NCBI GenBank assembly: GCA_002401455.1
Contig: NVTE01000008.1
Span: 37,211 to 101,210, forward strand
Source of the DNA: Alphaproteobacteria bacterium
GTDB taxonomy: Bacteria; Pseudomonadota; Alphaproteobacteria; Sphingomonadales; Emcibacteraceae
Length of the DNA stretch: 64,000 nucleotides
Direction: 5' to 3'
The position numbers were made by a program, and so were the translations under genes. Shown here in pieces: positions 9,993-20,027 of the stretch. The notes beneath the pieces are model-generated. The model did not search any database, was not told the origin of the DNA, and saw only the letters and a program-made list of their open reading frames with translations. Positions within the stretch are counted from its first letter, which is position 1; the number at the start of each line of letters is the position of its first letter.

Positions 9993-10166
9993 TTAGAAAC
10001 AAATTTCATCATTTCGCAAACGGTCGTACAAATCTTCATTTATTCGTTTAACTTCAAAGCAAACTTCTTCAATGCCTTCTTCATATCCCTTAATATATGT
10101 ATCATCAGCACTTTCGCTGCAAGACGTTAGTAGAATGGCTAATAATAAAATTGATGCAAACTTCAT
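9993..10166 (-). CDS. Small lipoprotein
   Basis: A 57-residue predicted lipoprotein. A basic start (MKFAS) leads to a hydrophobic stretch and the lipobox LLTSC, with the cysteine as lipidation site, leaving a mature acidic peptide of about 40 residues with two further cysteines (EEVCFEV and NDEICF) that could form a disulfide. A longer in-frame start at 10196 would place ten charged residues before the signal sequence and is less likely. It begins 14 bases past the dnaE stop. Function unknown; the Lol genes nearby are the machinery that would sort such a protein. Confidence 0.6.
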   Translation of the reverse strand: MKFASILLLAILLTSCSESADDTYIKGYEEGIEEVCFEVKRINEDLYDRLRNDEICF

Positions 10167-10179
10167 TTGCAATTTCACC

Positions 10180-13100
10180 CTATATCTCTCTCGCATCCAT
10201 GACGCCTTTCATGGTTACCAGGGCGCGGCGGATGTCGGGGGAGACTTTGTATTTGTCTTTCAGTTCGATCTCAATGTCATAATCATTCTTGCCGTCATGG
10301 TCGTCGGTGTATTTGACCTTGAAGGTGATAAATCCGCGGCCGCCTTTATGTTTTTCTAGCACCTCACAGATCGGTTTTATCGAGGTGGCATCGGTCAGGT
10401 AGATTTCCATCCCCTTGGCCGAGTTGGCCGCGACCACTTCGATAGCGGCAAAGGATTGGGCCGTCACGCGCAAGCCTTTTTCCGGATGGATCGACACCTC
10501 GACCGTGGCGATGATTGAGCTGCCCATCTGCAGAATCTCATCCGCACTGTCCAGCAGTTCGGAAAAGACCATGCATTCCCAGCCACCATGGGCGTCGGAA
10601 AAGCCGATGAAAGCAAAATTCTTGCCGCGCTTGTTTTTCATCACCCGGATGCTCTGGATGGTGCCGGCCAGCCGCACCGTGCCGCCGCCCTGGGCTTTGC
10701 GCTCCAGTTCGGTTGAGGGCAGGATTTTCTGCCGCTCCAGAATCTTCAGGTAGGCATCAAGCGGATGAGCCGACAGGTAAAAGCCGATCGCGGCCATCTC
10801 ATGGGTCAGCCGGTCAATCAGCTGCCAGTCCGGCAGGTCCGGCAACACCATGGTCTGCTCATCGGCTACATCGCCGAACAGGTTAACCTGGCTGCTGTTA
10901 CGCTGAACCGTGGCCGCATTGGCGTGGCTCAGGATCAGCTCGACCGAAGCCAGCATCTGGGCCCGGTTCGGGTTCAGGCTGTCAAAGGCCCCGGCCTTGA
11001 TCAAGTTTTCCAGCGCCCGCTTGTTGATATTTTTGGTATCGAGCCGGTTACAGAAGTCGGCAATATCCTTGAAGGGACCATTCTTATCCCGCTCGGCAAT
11101 CAGCTCTTCCATGGCCCCGACCCCGACATTCTTCAGCGCCGAGAGACCGTAGCGAACCCCGCGCAGAATGCCGTCCGACATGGCCCCGCACAGATTGTCG
11201 GTATCTTCCTTGTCCGGGATCACCTCGACCGAGAATTCCACCTGAGATTTATTGATGTCAGGCGGCAGGACGTCAATGCCCAAACTGACCACGTCCTGCT
11301 TGAAGATCGCCAGCTTGTCGGTATTGGTCAGGTCGAGCGACATGATCGCCGCCATGAACTCGACCGTATAATTGGCTTTCAGGTAAGCGGTATGGAATGA
11401 CACCAGGGCATAGGCTGCGGCATGACTTTTGTTGAAACCATACCCGGCGAATTTCGCCACCTGGTCAAAGATGCTCGCCGCCTGTTTCGGGTTCACGCCT
11501 TTTTTGTCGGCCCCATCCTGAAACCTGGTGCGCTGGATATCCATTTCCGCCGCGATTTTCTTGCCCATGGCGCGGCGCAGAAGATCCGCCTCGCCCAGGG
11601 AATAATCCGCCAGAATCTGGGCAATCTGCATCACCTGCTCCTGATAAATGATCACGCCGTAAGTTTCGGTCAGGATGCCTTCCAGCAGCGGATGCAGGTA
11701 ATCGGGGTCTTCCTCGCCATGTTTACAGGCAATATAGCGCGGGATATTCTCCATGGGGCCCGGACGGTACAGGGCAACCACCGCGATGATATCCTCGAAA
11801 CAATCGGGCTTCAGCTGAAGCAGCACATTCTGCATGCCGCTACTTTCCAGCTGGAAGACGCCGGTGGTTTTGCCACTGCTGAACAGCTCATAGCTCGGCC
11901 CATCGTCAAGGGCGACCTCCTCCAGATTAACCGCGATACCACGCAGGGCAATATGCTCCACCGCCTTAGCCAGCACGGTCAGGGTTTTCAGGCCCAGAAA
12001 GTCAAATTTCACCAACCCGGCGCGTTCGACAAATTTCATATTGAACTGGGTCACCGGCATGTCGGACTTGGGATCACGGTACAGCGGCACCAATTGGTCC
12101 AATGGCCGATCACCGATCACCACCCCGGCGGCATGGGTCGAGGCATGACGGAACAGGCCTTCCAGCTGCAGCGCCATTTCAATCAGGCGGGCGGTGGCGG
12201 CGTCATTATCGCGCTCAAACCGCAGCTTGGGCTCGCTTTCCAGCGCCTCACCCAAGGTCATGGGGTTGGCCGGATTGGCCGGGATAAGTTTGGACAGCCG
12301 GTCAACCTGACCGTAGGGCATCTGCAGCACCCGGCCCACATCGCGGATCACCGCCTTGGCCTGGAGCTTCCCGAAGGTGATGATCTGGGCGACCTGGGAA
12401 TGGCCGTATTTATCCTGAACATATTTGATCACCCGTTCCCGCTTATCCTGACAGAAGTCAATATCAAAGTCGGGCATGGACACCCGCTCAGGATTAAGGA
12501 ACCGCTCAAACAGCAGGCCAAAGCGCAGCGGGTCAAGATCGGTAATCATCAGCACCCAGGCAACCACGGACCCGGCACCGGACCCACGGCCCGGACCCAC
12601 CGGGATATTCTCGGCCTTGGACCATTGGATAAAGTCGGCAACAATCAGGAAATAGCCCGGAAATCCCATCTTAATAATGATATCCAGCTCAAATTCCAGC
12701 CGCTCCCAGTAAGGTTTGGCGAGCTCCTCCCGCTTGGCTGGGTCGGTTTCACCGTGATAGACATGCTGTTCCAACCGCTGTTTCAGGCCAACTTCGGACA
12801 GTTCCGCCAGCGAGACATCTTCACTCTTGTCGCCGTCCACATACCCGGGCAGGATCGGATCAAGCTCCCGCACCTTAAAGGCACAGCGCTGGGCAATAAC
12901 CACCGTATTCAGGATCGCTTCGGGCAGATCGCTGAACAATTCGGTCATTTCCGCCGGGGACTTGAAATAATGCTCAGGCGTCAGCTTGCGCCGGTCATCC
13001 TGCTCGACATAATTACCGCCGGCAATACACAGCAGCGCATCATGAGCCAGGTGCATTTTCCGGTCGGCGAAGAACACCTGATTGGTGGCGACCAGCGGAA

Positions 13101-13710
13101 TGTCATACTGATAGGCCATCTCGAGGAAGGCCGCTTCGGTCTGAATTTCCGGGGCCATGCCGTGACGCAGGATTTCCATATACAGCCGGTTCGGGAACAG
13201 GCCGGTCAGTTTTTTCAGCACCTCTTCCGCCTGTTGCCGGGAGGTCGCCCCGCCGATCTGCAGATATTTTCCCACCGGACCCTCCGGACCACCGGTCAGA
13301 CAGATGATATCATCGGTCTTGCCTTCCAGGTCGGCGAGCGTGATTTGCGGGGTCTCGGACGGTTCACTTTCCAGATGGGCTTTGCTGACCAGGGACATCA
13401 GGTTCTGATAGCCGGGCTCCGTCTGGGCCAGCAAAACCAACCACCCGGGCTCTGGGGTTTTGAACGAGCGGGCGTCCTGTTCGATCTCATGACGGATCGC
13501 CAGGCTGCAACCAATAATCGGCTGAATACCGCCCCCGGGCAAGGCCAGCGACGCTTCCATAACGCCAAACATATTATTGGTGTCGGTAATCGCCACCGCC
13601 GGCATATCATTGGCCGTGCACAGCTTGGCCAGTGCTTTGACATGGATTGCCCCTTCGGACAGGGAATAGGCTGAATGCAGCCTGAGATGAATAAATTCCG
13701 CCGTCGTCAT
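10180..13710 (-). CDS. dnaE: DNA polymerase III alpha subunit
   Basis: Replicative polymerase catalytic subunit. In order it has an N-terminal PHP domain (FIHLRLHSAYSLSEG), the palm with the catalytic aspartates PDFDIDF at about residues 412-418, the fingers/thumb region, a helix-hairpin-helix segment, and an OB fold near the C-terminus (GTIQSIRVMKNKRGKNFAF). At 1176 residues it is the DnaE1 type. It follows a DUF1761 gene whose start is separated by only 3 bases from the dnaE start region on the same strand, and the lol genes are further upstream. No frame problems seen. Confidence 0.98.
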   Translation of the reverse strand: MTTAEFIHLRLHSAYSLSEGAIHVKALAKLCTANDMPAVAITDTNNMFGVMEASLALPGGGIQPIIGCSLAIRHEIEQDARSFKTPEPGWLVLLAQTEPGYQNLMSLVSKAHLESEPSETPQITLADLEGKTDDIICLTGGPEGPVGKYLQIGGATSRQQAEEVLKKLTGLFPNRLYMEILRHGMAPEIQTEAAFLEMAYQYDIPLVATNQVFFADRKMHLAHDALLCIAGGNYVEQDDRRKLTPEHYFKSPAEMTELFSDLPEAILNTVVIAQRCAFKVRELDPILPGYVDGDKSEDVSLAELSEVGLKQRLEQHVYHGETDPAKREELAKPYWERLEFELDIIIKMGFPGYFLIVADFIQWSKAENIPVGPGRGSGAGSVVAWVLMITDLDPLRFGLLFERFLNPERVSMPDFDIDFCQDKRERVIKYVQDKYGHSQVAQIITFGKLQAKAVIRDVGRVLQMPYGQVDRLSKLIPANPANPMTLGEALESEPKLRFERDNDAATARLIEMALQLEGLFRHASTHAAGVVIGDRPLDQLVPLYRDPKSDMPVTQFNMKFVERAGLVKFDFLGLKTLTVLAKAVEHIALRGIAVNLEEVALDDGPSYELFSSGKTTGVFQLESSGMQNVLLQLKPDCFEDIIAVVALYRPGPMENIPRYIACKHGEEDPDYLHPLLEGILTETYGVIIYQEQVMQIAQILADYSLGEADLLRRAMGKKIAAEMDIQRTRFQDGADKKGVNPKQAASIFDQVAKFAGYGFNKSHAAAYALVSFHTAYLKANYTVEFMAAIMSLDLTNTDKLAIFKQDVVSLGIDVLPPDINKSQVEFSVEVIPDKEDTDNLCGAMSDGILRGVRYGLSALKNVGVGAMEELIAERDKNGPFKDIADFCNRLDTKNINKRALENLIKAGAFDSLNPNRAQMLASVELILSHANAATVQRNSSQVNLFGDVADEQTMVLPDLPDWQLIDRLTHEMAAIGFYLSAHPLDAYLKILERQKILPSTELERKAQGGGTVRLAGTIQSIRVMKNKRGKNFAFIGFSDAHGGWECMVFSELLDSADEILQMGSSIIATVEVSIHPEKGLRVTAQSFAAIEVVAANSAKGMEIYLTDATSIKPICEVLEKHKGGRGFITFKVKYTDDHDGKNDYDIEIELKDKYKVSPDIRRALVTMKGVMDAREI

Positions 13711-13713
13711 ATG

Positions 13714-14115
13714 CTACCGCCAGGCCCCTATAATTGCCGCCATTACAAAAAGTTCCATTACATATTGACCGACATAAATCGCATACAGGCGAAAACTCCG
13801 GTTCTCAAACGCCATCTGCGGCCCGAGCATACTGGCCATAATACCAATAGCAATCAGGCCTGCCAGGGCCAGAGATTGAATAAAATCAAGGCCCGCCAGC
13901 AGGATAATCACCGCCAGGGTAAAAGCCGTCACCAGACCAAGGGCTGCAGACAGCATCATCGGGATCGCCGGGGAGCCCAGGTCCTCGCCCTTTTTACCGG
14001 CATTCTCCCGCCACAGGCGGCCAAACAGAAACGGGCTATACCACAGGCCGCCGACCATGAATTTGGCCACCGCCGCCAGCAGAACTGCCCCCATATTGAT
14101 CTGTGAAATATCCAT
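13714..14115 (-). CDS. DUF1761 family membrane protein
   Basis: A 133-residue protein with four hydrophobic segments and the family opening MDISQINMGAVLLAAV...GGLWYSP. DUF1761 proteins are small inner-membrane proteins without a known biochemical role. GGGAGTG lies at proper distance from the ATG. It sits between lolD and dnaE, all on one strand with small gaps, so it may be cotranscribed, but no functional link to either neighbour is evident. Confidence 0.75.
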   Translation of the reverse strand: MDISQINMGAVLLAAVAKFMVGGLWYSPFLFGRLWRENAGKKGEDLGSPAIPMMLSAALGLVTAFTLAVIILLAGLDFIQSLALAGLIAIGIMASMLGPQMAFENRSFRLYAIYVGQYVMELFVMAAIIGAWR

Positions 14116-14155
14116 TGTTCACTCCCAGAAAACCAAGATTAACTTACATCAAGAT

Positions 14156-14830
14156 TTAGCTCAACAATCCGTTATGCAGTGTAACACAGCGATCCATTTT
14201 CCGCGCCAGCTCTTTATTATGGGTCGCGATCAGCGCCGATATGCCTTCTTCCCGGGACAGACGCAGCAATTCGTTCATGATGCCGTTGCCGGTCTCTTCA
14301 TCCAAGTTGCCCGTGGGTTCATCAGCCAGCAATATTTTAGGCTTACCGACAAGCGCCCGGGCGATGGCCACCCGCTGCTGCTCACCGCCGGACAGCTCAG
14401 ACGGACGATGATCCGCCCGTGCCGCGATGCCCATCTTATCCAGAATTTCCATGGCCCTTTTCCGGGCGGTTGTTTTACCAACTCCGGCAATCATTTGGGG
14501 CAGAATAACATTTTCAAGGGCGGTGAATTCCGGCAAAAGGTGATGGAACTGATAGATAAAGCTGACATCTTCCCGGCGGATGCGGGTCCGCTTGTTATCG
14601 GACAGGTGACTGCATTCCCGGCCATCAATGATCACTTCGCCTTCGCGGATACCATCAAGAAGACCGGCGATCTGCAGCAGGGTCGTCTTGCCGGAGCCCG
14701 AGGTACCGACCAGGGTCACAACCTCGCCCTTATGCAGGGTAAAATTCGCCCCCTTAAGGATATGCAGGTCTTTGCCACCCTGAATAAAATGGCGGTGGAT
14801 ATTTTTCAAATCCAGAATTATGTCGCTCAT
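14156..14830 (-). CDS. lolD: Lipoprotein-releasing system ATPase LolD
   Basis: ATPase of the LolCDE exporter that extracts lipoproteins from the inner membrane and hands them to LolA. Walker A is GTSGSGKTTLL, the signature is LSGGEQQRVAIARAL, and Walker B is ILLADEPTGNLDEE; about 224 residues is standard. Two adjacent ATGs (14833, 14830) are possible; the second has better spacing from GGGGAT. It follows the permease gene by about 7 bases. Confidence 0.95.
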   Translation of the reverse strand: MSDIILDLKNIHRHFIQGGKDLHILKGANFTLHKGEVVTLVGTSGSGKTTLLQIAGLLDGIREGEVIIDGRECSHLSDNKRTRIRREDVSFIYQFHHLLPEFTALENVILPQMIAGVGKTTARKRAMEILDKMGIAARADHRPSELSGGEQQRVAIARALVGKPKILLADEPTGNLDEETGNGIMNELLRLSREEGISALIATHNKELARKMDRCVTLHNGLLS

Positions 14831-14839
14831 CATATCCCC

Positions 14840-16096
14840 CTATTCATACCGTAAAGACTGGACCGGATCGACCTTGGCTGCCCGCCAGGCCGGCAGCAAA
14901 GTCGCGAGAAAACTTAGGCCCAGCCCGACAAAAACCACGACCATAACTTCGTTTGCTTCGACAATCGCCGGCACCTCGGACAGGAACCGCACTTCGCCGT
15001 CCCACAGGCTCATGCCGGTCATGCGCTCGATAAAATCAAGAATTTCCTGGACGTTATAGGCAATGGCCAGACCGGCCAGAGTGCCCAGAGTCGTGCCCAG
15101 GATGCCGATACAGGACCCGACAATAAAGAATATCCGCATGATCGAACCACTGGTCACCCCCATGGTGCGCAGGATCGCCACATCGCGGGTTTTATTCTTC
15201 ACCATCATGATCATAGTCGAGATGATATTAAACACCGCAATCAGGATGATAAACGACAAGATAATGAACATCACGTTGCGTTCCACCTGCAGGGCATTGA
15301 AAAAGCTACTGTTCAATATCCGCCAGTCAATGAGCCGTCCGCCCCGGCTGAGTTCATTAACCGCCGACTGAACCTCGACAAACATGTCAGTGATCATATC
15401 GGGATGGGTCAGGCTGATCTCCAGCGCGCCGATCTGATCATCATACTGAAAATAATTCTGGGCCTGCTTCAGCGGCATGAAGAAATAGCTGGTGTCGTAA
15501 TTATACTCCCCGACCTCAAAGACCGCCATGACCTTATAACTGGCGATGCGGGGGATGGTGCCAAAAGGCGTTATCCGACCGCGCGGGGTCACCAAAGTCA
15601 CCAAGTCACCCGGCACCAGATCATATTTTTCAGATAGGCGCTGGCCAATGATAATGTCATTCTCGCCCTGACCAAACTTCTCCAGAGCCCCCTGCCTGAT
15701 ATTATCTGAGATAAGAGTCATCTGGGCCAAATCATCGGCGCGCACACCCCGCACCAACGCCGGCACGCTGTTGCTGCCAAAGGTCGCCAGCGCGTGACCT
15801 TCAATGATCGGCAGCACTTTGACTACATTGTCAATTTTCTTCAGCCGGGTCACCACATCGTCATAATCGCTCATACGGCCGCCGGCGGGCTGATACAACA
15901 TATGGCCGTTAAAGCCGATAACCTTGCTGAGCAATTCCTCCCGAAAACCATTCATCACCGACATGGTGACAATCAGCACCATGACCCCGATAGCAATCCC
16001 CAATAGGGAAAACAGCGCCACAAGCGTGACAAAACCTTCATTACTTCTGATCTTCAGATACCTGAAAGCCACCATCCGTTCATGAGCGCTGAACAT
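14840..16096 (-). CDS. lolC: Lipoprotein-releasing permease LolC/LolE type
   Basis: Membrane subunit of the Lol exporter. It has one N-terminal helix (about 25-50), a large periplasmic domain, and three C-terminal helices ending in the FtsX-like segment LATLLPAWRAAKVDPVQSLRYE. At 418 residues it is typical. Alphaproteobacteria usually encode one such permease that serves as both LolC and LolE, so the symbol is approximate. GGGGAAA lies before the ATG. It is downstream of proS by 3 bases and upstream of lolD, a common order in this class. Confidence 0.93.
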   Translation of the reverse strand: MFSAHERMVAFRYLKIRSNEGFVTLVALFSLLGIAIGVMVLIVTMSVMNGFREELLSKVIGFNGHMLYQPAGGRMSDYDDVVTRLKKIDNVVKVLPIIEGHALATFGSNSVPALVRGVRADDLAQMTLISDNIRQGALEKFGQGENDIIIGQRLSEKYDLVPGDLVTLVTPRGRITPFGTIPRIASYKVMAVFEVGEYNYDTSYFFMPLKQAQNYFQYDDQIGALEISLTHPDMITDMFVEVQSAVNELSRGGRLIDWRILNSSFFNALQVERNVMFIILSFIILIAVFNIISTMIMMVKNKTRDVAILRTMGVTSGSIMRIFFIVGSCIGILGTTLGTLAGLAIAYNVQEILDFIERMTGMSLWDGEVRFLSEVPAIVEANEVMVVVFVGLGLSFLATLLPAWRAAKVDPVQSLRYE

Positions 16097-16099
16097 ATT

Positions 16100-17404
16100 T
16101 TATTTCCCCAGTTTGAGCAGAGCGTCTTCAAGGGTCATTTCTTCTCTGTCCCCTGTCGCCCGGTTTTTCACTTCGACCACACCATTTTTCAGGCCACGCG
16201 GCCCAATAATCAGCTGCCACGGCAAACCGGCTAGGTCCATGTCGGCGAATTTGCCGCCAGCACCCATATTGCGGTCATCATACAAGACGTCAACACCAGC
16301 AGCCGTCAGTTTGCCGTAAATATCATCACAGGCGGCGGTGCAGGCGTCATCCTTGATCCGCAGATTTATCAGACCGACTTTATAAGGTGCCACGGCTTCC
16401 GGCCAGATGATGCCATTGTCATCATGGTTGGCCTCAATCAGGGCCCCGACCAGGCGGGAAACCCCAATACCGTAAGACCCCATTTCAACCGGAATCAGCT
16501 TGCCGTCAGGTCCGGCGACCTTGGCATTCATGCTTTCGGAATATTTGGTACCAAAGAAGAAAATATGGCCGATCTCAATACCCTTAGCCGTGCGCAGGTC
16601 TTCTGCAGGCACCGGACAATTATCCGGATCATGCTTTTCCTCTTCCATGGCATAAAGGCTCTGCAGCTTTTCAATGGTTTCCGGGTCGATGTCGCCGGTC
16701 AGGCTGGCCAGCTCGAAACTTTCAATCGCCTTGTCATAATAGAGCGTGCTTTCGCCGGTTTCGGCCAGAATCTGGAATTCATGGCTCAGGTCACCACCGA
16801 TGGCCCCGGTATCGGCGCGCACAGGGATCGCCACCAGACCCAGACGGGCAAAAGTGCGTAAGTAAGCCACATACATTTTATTATAGGAAATGCGTCCGGC
16901 TTCCGGGGAGATGTCAAAGCTGTAGTTATCCTTCATCAGGAATTCACGGCCCCGCATGATGCCAAAGCGCGGGCGGATTTCATCGCGGAATTTCCACTGA
17001 ATATGATAGAGCATTTTCGGCAGGTCTTTATAGGTCTTGATATCACCGCGGAACAGGTCGGTGACCATTTCCTCATTGGTCGGGCCATAGAGCATTTCCC
17101 GGCCATGGCGGTCGGTGATCCGCAGCATTTCCTTGCCATAGGCTTCATAGCGACCACTTTCCTGCCACAGGTCTGCGGACTGAATGGTCGGCATCAGGAT
17201 TTCCTGGGCCCCGGCCCGGTCCTGCTCTTCGCGGACGATCTGTTCAATCTTGCGCAATACCCGAAGTCCCAGCGGCAACCAGATATAAATCCCGGCGCTG
17301 GTTTGACGGATCAGCCCGGCCCGCAGCATCAACCGGTGAGACGTCACCTGGGCTTCGGCGGGGTTTTCTTTAAGCGTGGGCATAAAGCATGAGGAAAGAC
17401 GCAT
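16100..17404 (-). CDS. proS: Prolyl-tRNA synthetase, short alphaproteobacterial form
   Basis: Charges tRNA-Pro. The class II catalytic core is visible: [21 protein letters not shown] near the start, [20 protein letters not shown] as motif 2, and [11 protein letters not shown] as motif 3, followed by the anticodon-binding domain. At 434 residues it lacks the roughly 180-residue editing insertion of the E. coli enzyme, as is usual in this class. AAGG precedes the ATG. It heads the proS-lolC-lolD-DUF1761-dnaE run. Confidence 0.95.
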   Translation of the reverse strand: MRLSSCFMPTLKENPAEAQVTSHRLMLRAGLIRQTSAGIYIWLPLGLRVLRKIEQIVREEQDRAGAQEILMPTIQSADLWQESGRYEAYGKEMLRITDRHGREMLYGPTNEEMVTDLFRGDIKTYKDLPKMLYHIQWKFRDEIRPRFGIMRGREFLMKDNYSFDISPEAGRISYNKMYVAYLRTFARLGLVAIPVRADTGAIGGDLSHEFQILAETGESTLYYDKAIESFELASLTGDIDPETIEKLQSLYAMEEEKHDPDNCPVPAEDLRTAKGIEIGHIFFFGTKYSESMNAKVAGPDGKLIPVEMGSYGIGVSRLVGALIEANHDDNGIIWPEAVAPYKVGLINLRIKDDACTAACDDIYGKLTAAGVDVLYDDRNMGAGGKFADMDLAGLPWQLIIGPRGLKNGVVEVKNRATGDREEMTLEDALLKLGK

Positions 17405-17472
17405 AATAATAACCTTAAAAAATCAAATAATAATGTTTTTATAACCGTGTCCCCCCGCTATTACCAGTTCGT

Positions 17473-17910
17473 TTACGGCTGTTTCCTGCTTTTCTTGCAA
17501 AATTCGGTCAACTCTATTTGATGCTGGCTGGCCAGAGGTTTGCCGTCCAGCGTCACCTGACCCTGTTTTATCTCTATCCGGCCCAGGTTTATTCGTCCCT
17601 CCAGACCCGGATGATCCTGAAACTGTTGCTGAGTATCTGCGCTGCGCCTGGATTCCTTTGCCACATCAAGAATCAGCTGAAAAGAAATTTTATCCTTGAG
17701 GCCTAAATCAAGCGCTGGCGACAAATCCGCCGGCGCAACCGGCCTGCCCCTTACATCAACACCAGGTTTATAAGAAACGTCATCTGTCGGAATATGACGG
17801 GTTAATATCCGACAGGAGTCAACAGAGACATAAAGAGTCTCCGCCGCTGAAACGCTTGATACAATTAACAAATTATTAACCATTAACGTTGCAAAAATAC
17901 CACGCCACAT
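17473..17910 (-). CDS. Exported protein of unknown function
   Basis: A 145-residue protein with a signal peptide (MWRGIFATLMVNNLLIVSSVSA, cleavage near SAAE). The mature part has a segment ending LTRHIPTDDVSYKPGVDVRGRPV followed by predicted beta strands; I do not recognise a family. The ATG at 17910 is chosen because AGGAGG lies 7 bases upstream; a longer reading from 17934 lacks this. It stands alone between proS and the gamma-glutamyltransferase gene, probably periplasmic. Confidence 0.65.
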   Translation of the reverse strand: MWRGIFATLMVNNLLIVSSVSAAETLYVSVDSCRILTRHIPTDDVSYKPGVDVRGRPVAPADLSPALDLGLKDKISFQLILDVAKESRRSADTQQQFQDHPGLEGRINLGRIEIKQGQVTLDGKPLASQHQIELTEFCKKSRKQP

Positions 17911-18228
17911 TATATAACCTCCTAATATCCTCACTATTCAAGTGCTTAACCAATATCTCATATGTGTGTGTTTTATGCAACAGATGAAGAAAATTTGACG
18001 CAAAAGTGATTTTTGTTGATGACAGAAAGAAAAAGCTCGACTAATGTCTCATTCGAACGTGAGGCCCAAGTTTCGGGAGGGAAGTCTACACCACTACACC
18101 ACGTCGAATATAAAAATTAAATAATAAAATTAAATAATAATAATCGACTAAAGAAAAATAATTATGAAAAAAGCAAGACCTTCTGGTCTTGCTTTTTTTA
18201 TGTCTTTTGGCGAACTGACGGGGAAATA
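17911..18228. other. Intergenic stretch with a tRNA-like fragment
   Basis: No coding sequence is supported here. Bases 18050-18107 read on the minus strand contain pieces reminiscent of a tRNA: a D-arm-like GTGGTGTAGTGGTGTAGAC and a T-loop-like GTTCGAAT. The T stem does not pair properly and no anticodon stem-loop with a U33 can be drawn, so a functional tRNA is not supported. AT-rich simple sequence follows at about 18108-18165, and then a terminator. Confidence 0.35.
18165..18199. terminator. Bidirectional intrinsic terminator
   Basis: GCAAGACC (18173-18180) and GGTCTTGC (18185-18192) form a perfect 8-bp stem with a TTCT loop, flanked by an A run on the left and a T run on the right. It can stop transcription in both directions and lies 30 bases beyond the minus-strand gamma-glutamyltransferase stop. 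Confidence 0.85.
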
Positions 18229-19998
18229 TCAATAACCGGCCGCCTGTCCATCTTTCCTCATTTCGGAAGCAGCTTTATAAACCCCTTGGCTTTCATCCCA
18301 CAGGATCATTTGGTAGCCGCCGTAACCGCCCTTGCCAACCTTAACAGAATGCCCCCGCCGGCGCAGCTCCTCCACCACACCCATTTTTATCCCGGACTCC
18401 ACATTCAAAACCCCACCATCGGTCATAATTTCACCGGTGGGCTGACTTGAGCCATCATGACGGTAGCGGGCCACATCCCCAGCCTCCTGAACATTCATGC
18501 CAAAATCGATCATATTGGTGATAATCTGGGCATGGCCCTGCGGCTGCATACCGCCCCCCATCAGGCCAAAACTCATTAGCGGCTTGCCATCTTTCATGAC
18601 AAAGGCCGGAATGATCGTATGAAAAGGCCTTTTCCCCGGAGCATAGACATTGGGATGGCCTTTCTTAAGGGTGAACAACTCTCCCCGGTCCTGAAGCATA
18701 AATCCCAGACCATCGGGAACTAGGCCAGACCCCATGCCCCGGTAATTGCTTTGTATGAGGCTGACCATCATGCCGTCTTTATCCGCCACTGTAAGATAAA
18801 TGGTATCGCCATTCCGCAAAACATCGGGGTCAGGGTAGGCAACCTTCTGGATGACCTTATTCATATCTATCAGCGCCCGACGTTCCGCAGCATAATCTTT
18901 TGACAACAGGCGCTCAATCGGGGCGGTGTAATAGGCAGGGTCAGCATAAAATCTGGCCCGGTCCTCAAAGGCAAGCTTTTTCGATTCCGCATGAACATGC
19001 AAATAGTCGGCACTGTTATGGCCCATGGCCTTCAGATCAAAACCTTCCAGGATATTAAGCTGTTGCAGGGCGGCGATGCCCTGACCGTTGGGCGGCAGCT
19101 CAAAAACATCATAACCTCGGTAGTTCACCGACTGCGGCTCCACCCAGTCGCTGTGATGGGCCGCCAGGTCTTCTTTGCGTAGATAACCGCCAATGCGTTT
19201 CATATAGGCGTCAATGGTATCGGCAATCGCCCCTTTATAAAAGGCGTCCCGGCCGCCTTCCGCGATCAGCGACAAGGTGTGTGCCAGATCAGGATTCTTG
19301 AAAAGCTGCCCTTCTATGGGGGCCTGACCGTCGGGAAAGTAGGTTTTAAGGAAATTTTCGGTTTCTTCTACCCCAGAGTCAGGGTCAAGAAACCGTTCCC
19401 CAGCAATCTTCATATAATGGGCGATTAGCTGAGTGAGCGGAACCCCTTCCCGGGCATAGGAAATTGCCGGAGCAAGATTCTGTTTCATGGACAATTTGCC
19501 AAATTTACCATGCAACTCAAACCAGCCATCCACAGTGCCCGGCACCGATACCGGCAACGCGCCATAGGGCGGAATTGTTGTCCGGTCCCGTTTGTCCAAT
19601 TCAGCCGCCAGGTCGTCGTAGCTCATGCCCATTGGCGAGCGACCTGATCCGTTCAGGCCATATAGCCTTTTCGTCTCAGGGTCCCAGACAATGGCAAAAA
19701 TATCGCCGCCAATGCCGTTTCCGGTCGGTTCCATCAGGCCAATGGCCGCATTGGCCGCGATGGCCGCATCAACCGCTGACCCGCCTTTTTTTAGAATATC
19801 CAGTGCCACCTGGGTCGCCAGAGGGATGCTGGTTGCCGCCATACCGTTTTTCGCTATTACCTGAGACCGGCTGGCAAACCCAGCCCCCACATTACGATCC
19901 CCCCGGTGGGAGGTGGGCCAGTTGTCATCGGCCCTCACGTCAGTCACTCCAGTCATACAACACCCTATGAATAAAAATGTAAAAACAACAGATTTCAT
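18229..19998 (-). CDS. ggt: Gamma-glutamyltransferase family protein
   Basis: An exported N-terminal-nucleophile enzyme that transfers or hydrolyses the gamma-glutamyl group of glutathione and related compounds. It has a signal sequence (a lipobox-like FIGC near residue 13 is possible), the large-subunit start GMAATSIPLATQVALDILKKGGSAVDAAIA, and the autocleavage site with the nucleophile at T399. The usual TTH reads TIY here. The later GGGMQPQGHAQ segment is conserved. At 589 residues it fits the proenzyme size. GGGAGCGGGAG precedes the ATG. The next gene upstream is an exported S10 peptidase, so both may salvage peptides in the periplasm. A variant active site means the substrate may differ from glutathione. 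Confidence 0.88.
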   Translation of the reverse strand: MKSVVFTFLFIGCCMTGVTDVRADDNWPTSHRGDRNVGAGFASRSQVIAKNGMAATSIPLATQVALDILKKGGSAVDAAIAANAAIGLMEPTGNGIGGDIFAIVWDPETKRLYGLNGSGRSPMGMSYDDLAAELDKRDRTTIPPYGALPVSVPGTVDGWFELHGKFGKLSMKQNLAPAISYAREGVPLTQLIAHYMKIAGERFLDPDSGVEETENFLKTYFPDGQAPIEGQLFKNPDLAHTLSLIAEGGRDAFYKGAIADTIDAYMKRIGGYLRKEDLAAHHSDWVEPQSVNYRGYDVFELPPNGQGIAALQQLNILEGFDLKAMGHNSADYLHVHAESKKLAFEDRARFYADPAYYTAPIERLLSKDYAAERRALIDMNKVIQKVAYPDPDVLRNGDTIYLTVADKDGMMVSLIQSNYRGMGSGLVPDGLGFMLQDRGELFTLKKGHPNVYAPGKRPFHTIIPAFVMKDGKPLMSFGLMGGGMQPQGHAQIITNMIDFGMNVQEAGDVARYRHDGSSQPTGEIMTDGGVLNVESGIKMGVVEELRRRGHSVKVGKGGYGGYQMILWDESQGVYKAASEMRKDGQAAGY

Positions 19999-20027
19999 CT
20001 CCCGCTCCCTAAGTTTGTTCTGGATAT

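Noticed and set aside
11422..13674. A 750-codon plus-strand open frame opposite dnaE
   Set aside because: It is the antisense shadow of a fully conserved dnaE; the translated text is His/Gln/Gly-rich without domains and has no ribosome site.
18050..18107. tRNA gene
   Set aside because: The T stem does not pair, no valid anticodon loop can be drawn and there is no acceptor stem.
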